The notes beneath the pieces are model-generated. The model was given only the letters and a program-made list of their open reading frames with translations. It made no database searches and was not told the DNA's origin. From Agapanthus africanus (Eukaryota; Streptophyta; Magnoliopsida; Asparagales; Amaryllidaceae), in assembly GCA_030015575.1 (NCBI GenBank), contig CM057338.1:830854353-830918352 (forward strand): 64,000 nucleotides of DNA, written 5' to 3'. Below are positions 23,310-32,584 of this stretch, piece after piece. Positions within the stretch are counted from its first letter, which is position 1. Every line of letters starts with the position of its first letter. The translations under genes were made by a program, and so were the position numbers.

Positions 23310-23545
23310 TTCTAGGGTTTCCTAAGCCAACTAGCCTATTTCTAAATGGTCTAAACGACAAGTCGTTAGAAAGCTCAAATTGCCTCTTCACCGCCAATTG
23401 TGGCCAGGTAAGTACAAGTGAGGAGGGAGGGATCCGCTCACGAATCGTGAGGCGGGCCTTTTAAAGTTACCCAAGCTCACTTGCCTAGCCTAGACACCAC
23501 GAAGTCAGGTTTAGATAAACGATCGATGTCCACAACTTATCGTAT
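23310..23545 (+). repeat. Module shared with the leader at 1091-1325
   Basis: About 235 bp at roughly 80% identity with 1091-1325, here in the middle of the LTR of the nested gypsy element. It retains CGCCTCTTCACCGCCAATTG, GAGGGATCCGCTCACGAATC and TTTAGATAAACGATCGATG. Confidence 0.75.
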
Positions 23546-24794
23546 TTTCCTAGTAAGAAGTATTTACTTAAAAGTGTAACAAATCTAAACCTTTAAGAAT
23601 GGTTTTATGAAGATTATGGTATTTTAATGAAAATTTCGTTTTATCGTATTCTAAATTTTGATGATACCATTTTAGGGTTTGTATTTACGTGTGGGTGGAG
23701 GTAGGTCGTTATCTCGTGCTCTACTTTAATTGTATAGCAAGTTAAGGGTTAAATGTGAATTTGAAACATGATGGTATTAAAGTGTAAAAATACGGTAAAT
23801 TGAAAAGGTTATCATTTCATGTGTGAAAACTTATTCAAATTGACTTTTACAAGTTTAATGGTCAAGATAGAGATGTTTATGAGTGATGGAATTGATTAGA
23901 AGAAGAAAAATAAACATCATGGTATTAAAGCGAAAAAGAATACGATATTGCAAAAGCTATCATTTCATGTGAGAAACTTTGTCCAAATTAGTTGTTATGT
24001 GATTAATAGTCAACATGGATAAGTTTAGGTATTATGGAATTGGTGACAAGTGAGATTTTATAGAAAAACCGAATCGGAAATCGGTTTGTTCCGATTTCCG
24101 TCGGGTTTCGTAATTCCGTATTTTTGAGAAGTAGAAAGAAGAAAAGAACGGGACTTACGGGTTTCGATCTATACTAAAGAGTATAGGGGAACTAAAGAAG
24201 TTGCCGAGGCGTTGCTTCGTCTCCGGTTGTTTCTAAAAACGTCGCCGGAATTCCCGCCGGAATCTCGTCGGAGCTTCGCCGCGAACTTGTTTTCAAAGCA
24301 CACACTTCTTGGAAAACTTTTGAGAGAGTGGCTCAAGATTTTGGGGGGTGAGAGGGTAGTGTGTAGGGTTGGTATTTATAGGGTTAGGCTAGGGTTAGGG
24401 TAGATGAAAAGTTAAAAATAAAAATGTGATAAAATGTAATAAAAATGTATTAAAAGTGGAGTAATTGGGGGTTTTAAAGAGTTCTGGAAGTGGTATGAGG
24501 CTGAAACTTTGCAGGTGCATAGGGAATATGAAAATACGCAACTTTCATGTTATGACCATCGCCGGAATCGGCCGAATTGGGGGTGACTCTGCCGTGACTC
24601 GGTCGGAGCACTGAGTCGGCCGAGTCAAGGCCGAGTTGGCCGATTCCCGGCCGAGTCCGGTGGCCTGGATCCCCCCCGACGGTTCATCTAACTCCTGCAA
24701 GTGTTACATGTTTGGGTGTAGTGGGGTTTTTGTGAGATATGCACGTGTAAACTCTTGGTATTCTAAAGGTTTTAAAAAAATCAATATTAAAAAT

Positions 24795-24870
24795 AATGTG
24801 GGGTATGGGATTTGAACTTTGGTGGCTTGGTTCAGCAGTGCAAGGTATTACCAATGAGCTACAAGCTCTT
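24795..24870 (-). other. tRNA-like (Pol III box A/B) remnant inside an LTR
   Basis: On the minus strand TAGCTCATTGG (24861-24851) resembles a tRNA box A and AGTTCAAATCC (24818-24808) a box B, about 32 nt apart, in tRNA-like order. Stems are too poor for a functional tRNA. It may be a fossil tRNA or SINE head captured by the LTR, or a chance likeness. Confidence 0.4.
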
Positions 24871-25117
24871 TCTTGTAATTATGGAGTTATTTAATTACTT
24901 AAAATGATAGCAGAAAGAGTAAATACTTCAAGTATACATTAAATTTAAAGTAATTTCTTGTACACTAAAAATGGAGTTATTACATTCTTGTAACTTGTAA
25001 TTAAAACCAAAATAATTACCTATATCTTGTGCTCAGGCTAAAATACCCCTTTGTGGATTTTTGAAAAAATTTAAAATTTTGTGTAGAAAAGTGTATAGGA
25101 AAATTAGGGTTGTTACA

Positions 25118-25860
25118 TTAACTTAGTTCTTTTTCCCTAAGTTTTGAATCTGCAGAACAAAATCTCCCCGATGAGAATTAAATTCTCAACTTGTGGGGAG
25201 ATTTGCTTCTGCAAATCTCAACCAGAGAAAAAACTAAGTTCTTATATGAAGGGTTAAGTTTACGGTAAAGTTGGGTGTTTACGTTATCATCGAGTATCTT
25301 ACTGAAGGAACTAGTGCGCCCTAGACCCTAACCCTAATTTTTGGAGGAATTAAATTCCCATATGTTCCTGTTATCTTTTTTTAACTTAGTTTTTTTCTCC
25401 TAAGTTATGAATCTGCAGAACAAAATCTCCCCGATGAGAATTAAATTCTCAACTTGTGTTGAGATTTGCTTCTGCAAATCTCAACCAAAGAAAAAACCAA
25501 GTTCTTATATAAAGGGTTAAGTTTACGGTAAAGTTGTGAGTTTACATTATCATCGAGTAATCTACTGAAGCAACTAGTCTACCCTAAACCCTAACTTTAA
25601 TTTTTGGAGGAATTAAATTCTCATATGTTCCTGTTATTTCTTTTTAAGTTAGTTCTTTTCCCCTAAGTTTTGAATCTGCAGAACAAAATCTCCCCGATGA
25701 GAATTAAATTCTCAACTTGTGGGGAGATTTGCTTCTGCAAATCTCAACCAGAGGAAGAACTAAGTTCATATATGAAGGGTTAAGTTTACGGTAAAGTTGT
25801 GCGTTTACGTTATAGTATCCTACTGAAGGAACTAGTGCACCCTAAACCCTAATCCTAATT
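25118..25860. repeat. Palindromic GAATTAAATTC repeat array, right part
   Basis: Continuation of the array at 19290-20163, with three further units that each contain AAATCTCCCCGATG, GAGAATTAAATTCTC, GCTTCTGCAAATCTCAACC and GGTTAAGTTTACGG. In two units the outer arms AAATCTCCCC and GGGGAGATTT are perfect 10-bp complements. Confidence 0.85.
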
Positions 25861-26370
25861 AACCCAAATTATCCCTAATTAACCCAAAATTAAATCCTAA
25901 TCATCAACCAAACTCAAATTATCCCTAATTAACCCAAAATTAACCAAATTAACCATAATCGTCACCCTAACCCAAATAAACCCTTATCAACCCAAAATTA
26001 ACCCAAATAAACCCTAATCAACACCCTAACACAAATACATTCTATTTTACCTAATTAGCCCAAATTAACCCTAGCCCAAACCCTAACCCAAATCAACCTA
26101 ATCCTAATCTTCACCCAAACCCCAACCCAAATTAACTCTAGCCCAAACCAAAATTAACCCTAATTAACCCTAACCCTAATCATCACCAACACAATTTTAC
26201 CTAATTAACCCTAACTAACCCTAACCCTACCTAATTAACCCTAACCCTAAACCAAACCCTAACCCTAAACCGAAACCTAACCCTAACCCTAACCTACCTA
26301 ATTAACCCTAACCCTCACCTTAACCCTAATTAACCCCCAATTAACCCGGAACTAACCCTAACCCTAAAAT
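25820..26370 (+). repeat. Degenerate telomere-like CCCTAA repeats
   Basis: CCCTAA and near variants (CCCTAATTAA, CCCAAATTAA, ACCCTAACCC) fill about 500 bp inside the CACTA element, between its promoter exon and TNP2. The degeneracy and position show this is interstitial, not a chromosome end. It borders the palindromic array, whose units also end in CCCTAAACCCTAACC, so it probably grew from that motif. Confidence 0.75.
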
Positions 26371-26426
26371 CAACAATAACACAAAAATTAAGAATAATTA
26401 ATAGTTCAAAATGGAAATTAACTCAC

Positions 26427-26690
26427 CTCACTTGTAGTTTTGCCGGCAGATGGAGCTCGACGAAGTGGAGGAGGCCGGGGATGGAGCTCGACGAGGTGGT
26501 GGCGGCAAGATGGCGACGAGCGGGAAATTTTGGCGAGACTGTGGCGAGACTGAGGTGGAGGAGCTCGACGAGGTGGTGGCGGAGATTGAGGTGACGACGA
26601 CGGCGGGAAGTTTTGGCGACGAGAAGTGGGTCGGGCGGGTGACAAGACTGAAGTGACGATGCGTGGGGAAGTTGGTGGGAAAAATTGAGG
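26427..26690 (-). other. Likely first exon of the CACTA transcription unit
   Basis: A GC-rich block inside the right end of the CACTA element. On the minus strand it follows a TATA box by about 30-40 bp, contains a short ORF from 26645 (MSPARPTSRRQNFPPSSSPQ, Pro/Ser/Arg-rich) and ends at a consensus splice donor, GAG|GTGAGT, at 26427/26426. The placement matches En/Spm, where one promoter at the 5' end drives a spliced transcript for both proteins. The downstream acceptor was not identified. Whether the ORF is translated is unknown. Confidence 0.5.
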
Positions 26691-26720
26691 GTGAGGAATT
26701 TCTGAGCTTTATTAACTTTT

Positions 26721-26730
26721 TTTATAAATA
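26721..26730 (-). promoter_or_regulatory. CACTA TATA box
   Basis: The minus strand reads TATTTATAAA, just inside the right subterminal repeats and upstream of the GC-rich first exon. Confidence 0.5.
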
Positions 26731-26737
26731 ACCCTTA

Positions 26738-26940
26738 GTTGCCCCTACAGATTAATCCGCAGTGTCTTCTTTTGCGGCTCCGTAGGGCCAAATAAAATAT
26801 TACATTTTAATATTTTTAAATTAATCCGTAGGACACCGTAGGGACAACCGAATGGCCCTACGAATTAATCTGTAGGGGCAATAAAAGGTTGCCCCTACGG
26901 ATTCCTGTAGCCGTAGGGGCAAACCCTTATTGTAGTAGTG
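26738..26940. repeat. CACTA right TIR and subterminal repeats
   Basis: CCCTACGG/CCGTAGGG-type motifs repeated about eight times in 200 bp, ending with the TIR. Shorter than the left array, as is common at the promoter end of CACTA elements. Confidence 0.9.
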
Positions 26941-27345
26941 TAAAGGAGTTGAGGGAAATCGGGGAGGTCTACAGTGATGGTGGTGATCGGTGATGAGATA
27001 TCGGCTGGTGGTTGGGTCGAGTGAAGGAGATGGTTACGCCAGCGAGGTGAAGGAGACGGCAATGGTGGATCGGTGTGCTGGGCTTTCTCAGTGACGATAG
27101 GGTGCTCGAGATGGAGAAAGAAAGAGAAAGCGATGGAAGCAATAGAGACGGTGGAGATGGCCGGAGTTGATTGAAGTCGAGTGCTCAGGTGAAGGAAAAC
27201 GATGGCGAAGATGGAAGGCGAGGATGGCGACGTGGTCTCGACTGAAGACGAGAGAAAGAGAGGATGAGAGAGAAGGAGATGTGTTTGTGTATTATTATTT
27301 TCTTTTCTTTTATTTGGTTTAGTTTGGTTTGGTTTTGTATAAAAG

Positions 27346-27414
<69 letters not shown>

Positions 27415-27443
27415 TTAGGTAAATATAATACTATAAAAGATAT
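26941..27443 (-). repeat. 5' LTR of the Met-primed gypsy element, right part
   Basis: Resumes directly after the CACTA target duplication. GA-rich sequence (to about 27285) corresponds to the CT-rich transcribed block of the related LTR at 55262-58971 read on the other strand. It is followed by T/G-rich DNA and a TA microsatellite. The outer LTR end is not resolved. Confidence 0.5.
27349..27410. repeat. (TA)n microsatellite
   Basis: About 62 bp of almost uninterrupted TA dinucleotides. Confidence 0.95.
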
Positions 27444-30400
27444 TGTAAAACCCCATCAACCTGTTACTAGAATCTCAAATATATATTTAGGGGATTATCA
27501 AATAACTAATTTATATACATATTCTTTCACAACATGCTAAACCATAGTCTCATTGCTACAAAAATATCCTAGACAGTATATTATATGCACATTATTTAAG
27601 ATGCAAATACATTTACAAACAATAGATAAATATCGATAAAATATCATAAAATCTTTAAATAAGATAATAGTACATTAGCAAACAGTTGTTAGATACCAAT
27701 TATCTTTAATAACCAACTTATATAACCATAATGTATGGCTACAAAAATATATTCCAATTTAAATATTGTATATATATTATTTGAGATTCATATAGATTTA
27801 TATTTTATGGATAAATATTAATAAAAAAATGTACTCTATCTAAATATCAACCATGACGGATTTCATGCAAACGGGTCGGGTACAAACATAATAATCATGC
27901 ATACTATTCAAACACAATTATAATTCAAACAATAATAATTAAGACAAAAACCAATGCACTATTTAATATAATTAAATAACGTATGATCGTGCTACGGTGT
28001 TACAATTTCAATGTAGGTGAATTCTAAACATGGTTCCGTCGATTTTATACAAGTACGTGTCACTTCAATCACACTTTCACGCTTATCAATATCACTTTCA
28101 ATCACCGGTTCGTTATCGTACTTGTTACAATCCAGTCACTAATACTTATCATTTCACAATGCAAAACAGTCGTTAGGGTTTCATTATAAACAATCACTAA
28201 GCAATGGGTATAAAACAATCAAAGAATAAGGTAGGAATGCACTAAATAAATCTTCACTAAATTAGAGACAGCCAGTGTCATGTAGTTTGCTAAATTCACA
28301 ATAGATTATCCGCTCAAAATCAAACAAAACAATATAAAAGGCATATGGAGTATACTTGATTAGCTAAGCAGTAAAATTGGTTTCATATCAATAGTCATTC
28401 TGGTTTAGGAGTTGCGTTCATTTTAAACCAGGGATGTGCTGCTGGAATTCCAGTTCCTGAGCTGAAAATCCCACTTCAACCGCAGTTTACTATAGGTTAT
28501 AATCGGAATCAAAGATTTCTACAGTTGAATAAAATCTATCTCTATCAGTCAAGTTTCCAACACAATAGACGGATCAGTAATAGCCACTATATACAGGGAG
28601 ATAAGTTCAGTTTAAAGTCGGTCTGTATAAATCGTCGCTGCAAAAAACTGCAGGACATGTTGACAATATAAAATAGCTTTAAAATTTCAAATAACACTCA
28701 AATTGGATGAAACCAACACCATCAGTTAGCTAACTCGATTATCTACGTAACAGTGTGGGTCTCCGCATATTTTCGTATGTGTACAGGGATATATAGGTGT
28801 TTCAAAACAGGTATTGATGGAAGATACTGCTCTGGACTGCAGTCCAGAGCTATATTCTATCCCATTGTTATTATCGTAACCTATTAATATTCAGTAAACA
28901 ATTGAATAGGGCTATATTTTATTCCGTTGGCTTCGATAAAAGCCTTGTAACGCCATGATTCGATTTATATACAATTAACTATAAATTTTACAATACAAAC
29001 TATGCGGTAATTTCCAGATTTTACGATGTCAATTAAGGTCATAATTTCATGATCTAAAACATCATTATTTTGATCTTAAATTATAAAAGATATTAGTTAA
29101 CGAGCAGATGAAACTATTTATAAGAGATTTGAGTATTTTTAGTAAAGTTTTGGATAGAACATGTCATCGAAAAATTAACATTTACATTTGCAACAACGAA
29201 ATCTCGGTTTTATTTAACCGATTTAAACGAGATTTAATTCATATACATCTAAATGATATTATTACGGGATAGTAGACCTGAGCCGGGTTCCATTCAATAC
29301 AATCAATAACGAGAGTTCACTAGAAAAATGATTCGATTCTAATTTCTCGACACACACACACACACAAGATTTCATTTAACATTGAGTAGCAAGTGAAGGG
29401 TTTTCGCTTGCCTGGCGATGGTCGGCGGTGATGACAGCGATGAAGATGAAGGCATGGGCAACGGCGCTAAGGGCAGCAACAGTGATGAGATCGAGTGTGA
29501 GATGAAAGCTCGGACTTGGCTTGAAGCTTGGGGCTCAGCAAAGGAGTGGGTCAGGTCTGCAGAGAGGGGCTTGGGCTCGATGACTCGTCTGCGGTGGTCC
29601 CTATGGTGGTGGCTTGGAGCTCCGGCAATGGCTCAAGCGGTGGTGCAAGGGTTTAGGGTGGCAAGAGGTGAACTGGTGGTGTTGTGGAGATGGGGGTGGC
29701 CGAATAGAATGCTGAAGGGAGGTCGGAGACGCTAGGGTAGCCTTGACTGCGGAGGCAGCGGCTCAGGGTGGTGGCCGGTGAGGATGGGAAGCTGGTGTGG
29801 CATTGCGGTGGCTCAGGAGTTGAAGCCCCGACGGTTCAGGGAGGTGGTGGTCGATGGTGGAGGTGATGGGTTTTTAGAAAGGGGATCGGTTGGAACTGGT
29901 GGCCGCGTTTGTCAGCGGCGGTAGTGGGCAAGGAGATGACGACAGTGGTGCTCGGGTCGACAAGGCGGTTCAAGGGCAGTGGGGAGCTCGTCGGCGTTGG
30001 GTAGTTTGAGGGGAAAGAAAATTGAGAGAGGTAGAGAGAGAGAGAGAGCTTTAGAGTGAGCTAGAGAAGGGGCGAGCTCGGGTGTGTTAAGAGAGAGGGG
30101 AAACGGTTGAGGAGATCACAGGGAGTTTGTTGGTGTGGGGGCGTCGTCGTGGAGCGGTTTTCGAGGGAGGAGTTGCGAAGAAGGAGGTGATGGGACTCGG
30201 GGGATGGAACGAGGGATAAGGAAAAAAGAGAGAGAGAAATGGGTGTGGGCCTTGGATGTTGGGGTGGGCTTAAGGGAAAAATAATGGTAGGTTTTAAAAT
30301 ACATTTGCATGACAATTAATGGCGGTTAACACAAATTAATAACAATAAATAATAACAATTGTTAAATTAATAATTACTAAAAATTAATACCAATTAAACA

Positions 30401-30524
30401 AATTAAACCTATTTAATGACAATCAATACCAATTAAACTCAACTCAGTTAATGACAATAATAAGGAAAATGTTGGAAAATTATTTAAAGAAACTATATTA
30501 AAACACGAAATACTTCTCATGACA
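27444..30524 (-). repeat. Gypsy LTR, ends approximate
   Basis: Non-coding LTR of the same broad type as 55262-58971 but inverted and diverged. Shared features: a 20-22 bp perfect palindrome (28829-28850), the GGCAAGCG block near 29410-29420, and a GA-rich transcribed region (29420-30240). The proposed limits TGTAAAACCCC (27444) and CATGACA (30524) are bordered by GATAT and GATAC, one base short of a perfect target duplication, so they are tentative. ORFs such as 29418-29735 fall in the GA-rich part and are chance. Confidence 0.5.
28829..28850. repeat. Perfect 22-bp palindrome in an LTR
   Basis: Core CTCTGGACTGCAGTCCAGAG, extended by one G/C pair. The same 20-bp core lies at 57220-57239 in a diverged LTR of opposite orientation, so it has been conserved while the flanks changed. 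Confidence 0.85.
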
Positions 30525-30740
30525 GATACCGGTTATTATAATTCATACACCTCATAACATAACTAACAAATGACTAATAATCCTAACAATCTAATACACT
30601 AATCATAATCTAAATAACATAAATCAAAACTTCTCTGATTTATGATAACCATAATATCTAATATAATTATATTCAAATATCTCATAATCTAACCATGAAT
30701 AAAGATGAGATGCAAAGATGGTCCATTTGTGATTAGAATG

Positions 30741-31272
30741 AAGACTTATTTCATAAAAACCACCTTATGGTTTTCTGGAGTTTTCCAAAACCATCATATA
30801 GTTTAAAATCATCTCGAAAACCCCCGAGCTTTTATTCCATTACATAGAAACCCCCTACTGTTATTTATTACAAAAATTGACCAAACTAACCACTTATTTT
30901 AATAAAATCTATGGATCTTCTAGATGCATTGAAATTAAATCATTTACCGGGTGCCGTTTAGTGGAAAATTTGCCTTAATTTGAAGATCAATACTTTGGAT
31001 TTGATGATTTGAAAAAGAAGCCTCGGTTTTAAATTGAATCGAAATTTAAAGAAAAGAGAGATGATATAATGGGAGTAGGATAGATATATAATTTACGGTA
31101 AAACTATAAGAATCGGTCAAATGTAGGTCACATGACCCGTTAATCACCAAAAAACTTTACAACTCAAACAACAAGGGGTTTTAATTTGTATAATGAAATA
31201 AAAGTTCAGGTGTCTTTCGTGATGAATTTGAACCACAAGATGGTTCCTCGTGGTGGTTTCTGTGATATAATC
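30741..31272. mobile_element. Non-autonomous element with about 105-bp imperfect TIRs
   Basis: Left arm (CATAAAAACCACCTTATGGTT … CGAGCTTTTATTCCATTACA … AACCCC) and the reverse complement of the right arm (CACAGAAACCACCACGAGG … TGAACTTTTATTTCATTATA … AACCCC) align over about 105 bp. The interior is AT-rich and non-coding. No target duplication could be confirmed. Probably a degraded MULE-like or other TIR element. Confidence 0.6.
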
Positions 31273-31788
31273 CGAGAATTAATTGTGTGGATGTTCTAAT
31301 TAAATTAACAACTTATGGTGGAGAAATTATTAGTTTTGCTAGTGGCAATGACTCTGGGCATAAGAGAGAGAAAGATTTGAAAGTTCTGGGGCTGCTTGGA
31401 TGTGTTTAAACTTCCACTTGTTTTTTCCTCAAGACCGATCACATGCATCAAAATTTCATTTTGTAGTTTAAGTTCTTCTCCACTGAGATTGGAATGAAGA
31501 ACAAGCGAATCTACTCACCGCAGAAAACGAGGCGCAGAGACTTTAGCTGGATTTATCCCTTATCAAATTTTTACTTATAAAAAGGGGCTTTCTATATTGC
31601 CCCTCAACTATAATTCTCTTCCATTTCGAGAAATACCCTTTAAGTCTAAATATCTTCATATTTCACCCTTAAATCTTATGACAATTTTCTTGAAGAAAAA
31701 TCTCCGCTTAAAATTTAATTATTAAAACCGGCCTTTATTTTTTAGTTGTGAAAATGGATCTCAAAACCAATCTGTCGCAATTGACACC
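31273..31788. other. AT-rich stretch with no recognised feature
   Basis: Between the TIR element and the Tat-type LTR. No open frame, repeat or motif that can be supported. Confidence 0.6.
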
Positions 31789-32520
31789 TGATGATGCTCG
31801 ATATTGCGGGTCTCCGGGATCACGACACGTGGCATATGACGTGTCCAAGAACCCAGAAGAAAGGGCCCACAGGGACCGACCCGGTCACCCGCGTACCCGA
31901 CCTACAAGCCTTAGCCGGCTCTCCTCAGAGCCCCCTTTGGAATTGTCCTCCTCGGCCACTCTGCTTGTCCCGAGCCGCCACAAGACCAAGACTCCTCGGC
32001 CCTTTCGCTCGTCCCGAGCTCCCCTGCCGAGCCGTCTTCCTCGGTCCTCCGACCGACTCCACCACCCGCAGGCGTAATCGCCGCCCCATGAATCTTGCCA
32101 CGCGCAGATTCTCCGCCAACAACGCCCCACGTTCCACGCCATCACGATCCCCATTAATAGGCGATCCGCCCTCTACCCGGGCGTGACGTCAGGGGCGTAA
32201 CTGCCGGCGAGATCTGCGCGCCTACTGCTGCATGCTATCGCCGCTATAAAAAAAACCATCACAGAGGGGGCAAGTAAGCCATTTTGACCCCACTTAGCCA
32301 TTATTCTGCTCGGATCTAGTGCTAAGTTGATCGTCGGAGGGTCCTCGGTGGTACCAAACCACCTCGGGACTTCTTTGCAGGTACTCGGCGCCAAACTCTT
32401 CAAATCACCAATCTCCTCAAACCTATTGAGACCCACACGCAACAGGAGACCACCTCCAAAATCCACCGGGAGATCGACGGGAGACAACATCTGACGGAGA
32501 CCCAAAAAGGACCTCCATCA
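31789..32520 (+). repeat. 5' LTR of the Tat-like element
   Basis: 732 bp, TGATGATGCTCGATATTG … GGACCTCCATCA. A TATAAAA box sits at about 32245, with an R-U5 region of about 270 bp after it. ORFs 31748-32186 in either strand are LTR artefacts repeated in the 3' copy. Confidence 0.9.
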
Positions 32521-32521
32521 G

Positions 32522-32539
32522 TTGGCGCCGTCTATGGGA
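32522..32539 (+). other. Primer binding site, TGGCGCC type
   Basis: TTGGCGCCGTCTATGGGA immediately follows the 5' LTR, the usual primer-site sequence of Tat-lineage gypsy elements. Confidence 0.85.
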
Positions 32540-32584
32540 AACGACTCCACAAAACACATAGTTGGCCTTCCGATCTCCATACAA

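Larger units (their letters stand above)
20164..25117 (-). mobile_element. Gypsy element inserted in the CACTA transposon
   Basis: Flanked by an exact 5-bp target duplication TTAAC (20159-20163 and 25118-25122). Minus-strand parts: long LTR 25117-21744, gag 21531-20430, and a short LTR-end copy about 20423-20164. No protease or pol is present, so it is a broken, non-autonomous copy. The 260 bp shared by the two LTR parts differ at about 6 positions by eye (about 2%), suggesting insertion within roughly the last one to two million years at usual plant rates. The duplication sits inside the palindromic repeat array of the CACTA element, so it is younger than that array. Confidence 0.9.
21744..25117 (-). 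repeat. Long LTR of the nested gypsy element
   Basis: 3,374 bp; minus strand starts TGTAACAACCCTAATTTTCC (25117) and ends GGGCGTGACA (21744). It includes the 23310-23545 module shared with the leftmost element, a CCGAGTCGGCC-rich inverted-repeat patch (about 24545-24670), and a tRNA-like segment at 24795-24870. It is otherwise non-coding. Confidence 0.85.
11801..26940 (-). mobile_element. CACTA (En/Spm) DNA transposon with both ends
   Basis: The two ends are inverted: CACTACTACAATAATGGG at 11801 and, read from 26940 on the minus strand, CACTACTACAATAAGGG. Exact 3-bp target duplication TAA lies at 11798-11800 and 26941-26943, the hallmark of CACTA elements. Both ends carry many copies of CCCTACGG…CCGTAGGG subterminal repeats. 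Minus-strand order: promoter and first exon (about 26730-26427), TNP2 transposase (19000-15430), TNPA-like gene (15348-12542). Without the 4,954-bp gypsy element at 20164-25117 the transposon is about 10.2 kb, normal for an autonomous CACTA. Both genes carry coding lesions, so this copy is probably not self-mobile, though its termini look usable in trans. Confidence 0.95.

Noticed and set aside
24795-24870. Functional tRNA gene
   Set aside because: Box-like motifs are present but acceptor and anticodon stems do not pair well.
25820-26370. Chromosome end (telomere)
   Set aside because: Units are degenerate and enclosed within a CACTA transposon with sequence continuing on both sides.
26450-26656. 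68-codon + strand ORF
   Set aside because: Shadow of the GC-rich putative first exon of the CACTA element, which has splice and TATA signals on the minus strand.
29418-29735. 105-codon + strand ORF
   Set aside because: Lies in the GA-rich part of a gypsy LTR; no recognisable domain and the opposite strand to LTR transcription.
31748-32186. Overlapping + strand ORFs in the Tat-like LTR
   Set aside because: Found again in the 3' LTR at 40061-40431; LTR sequence, not a gene.
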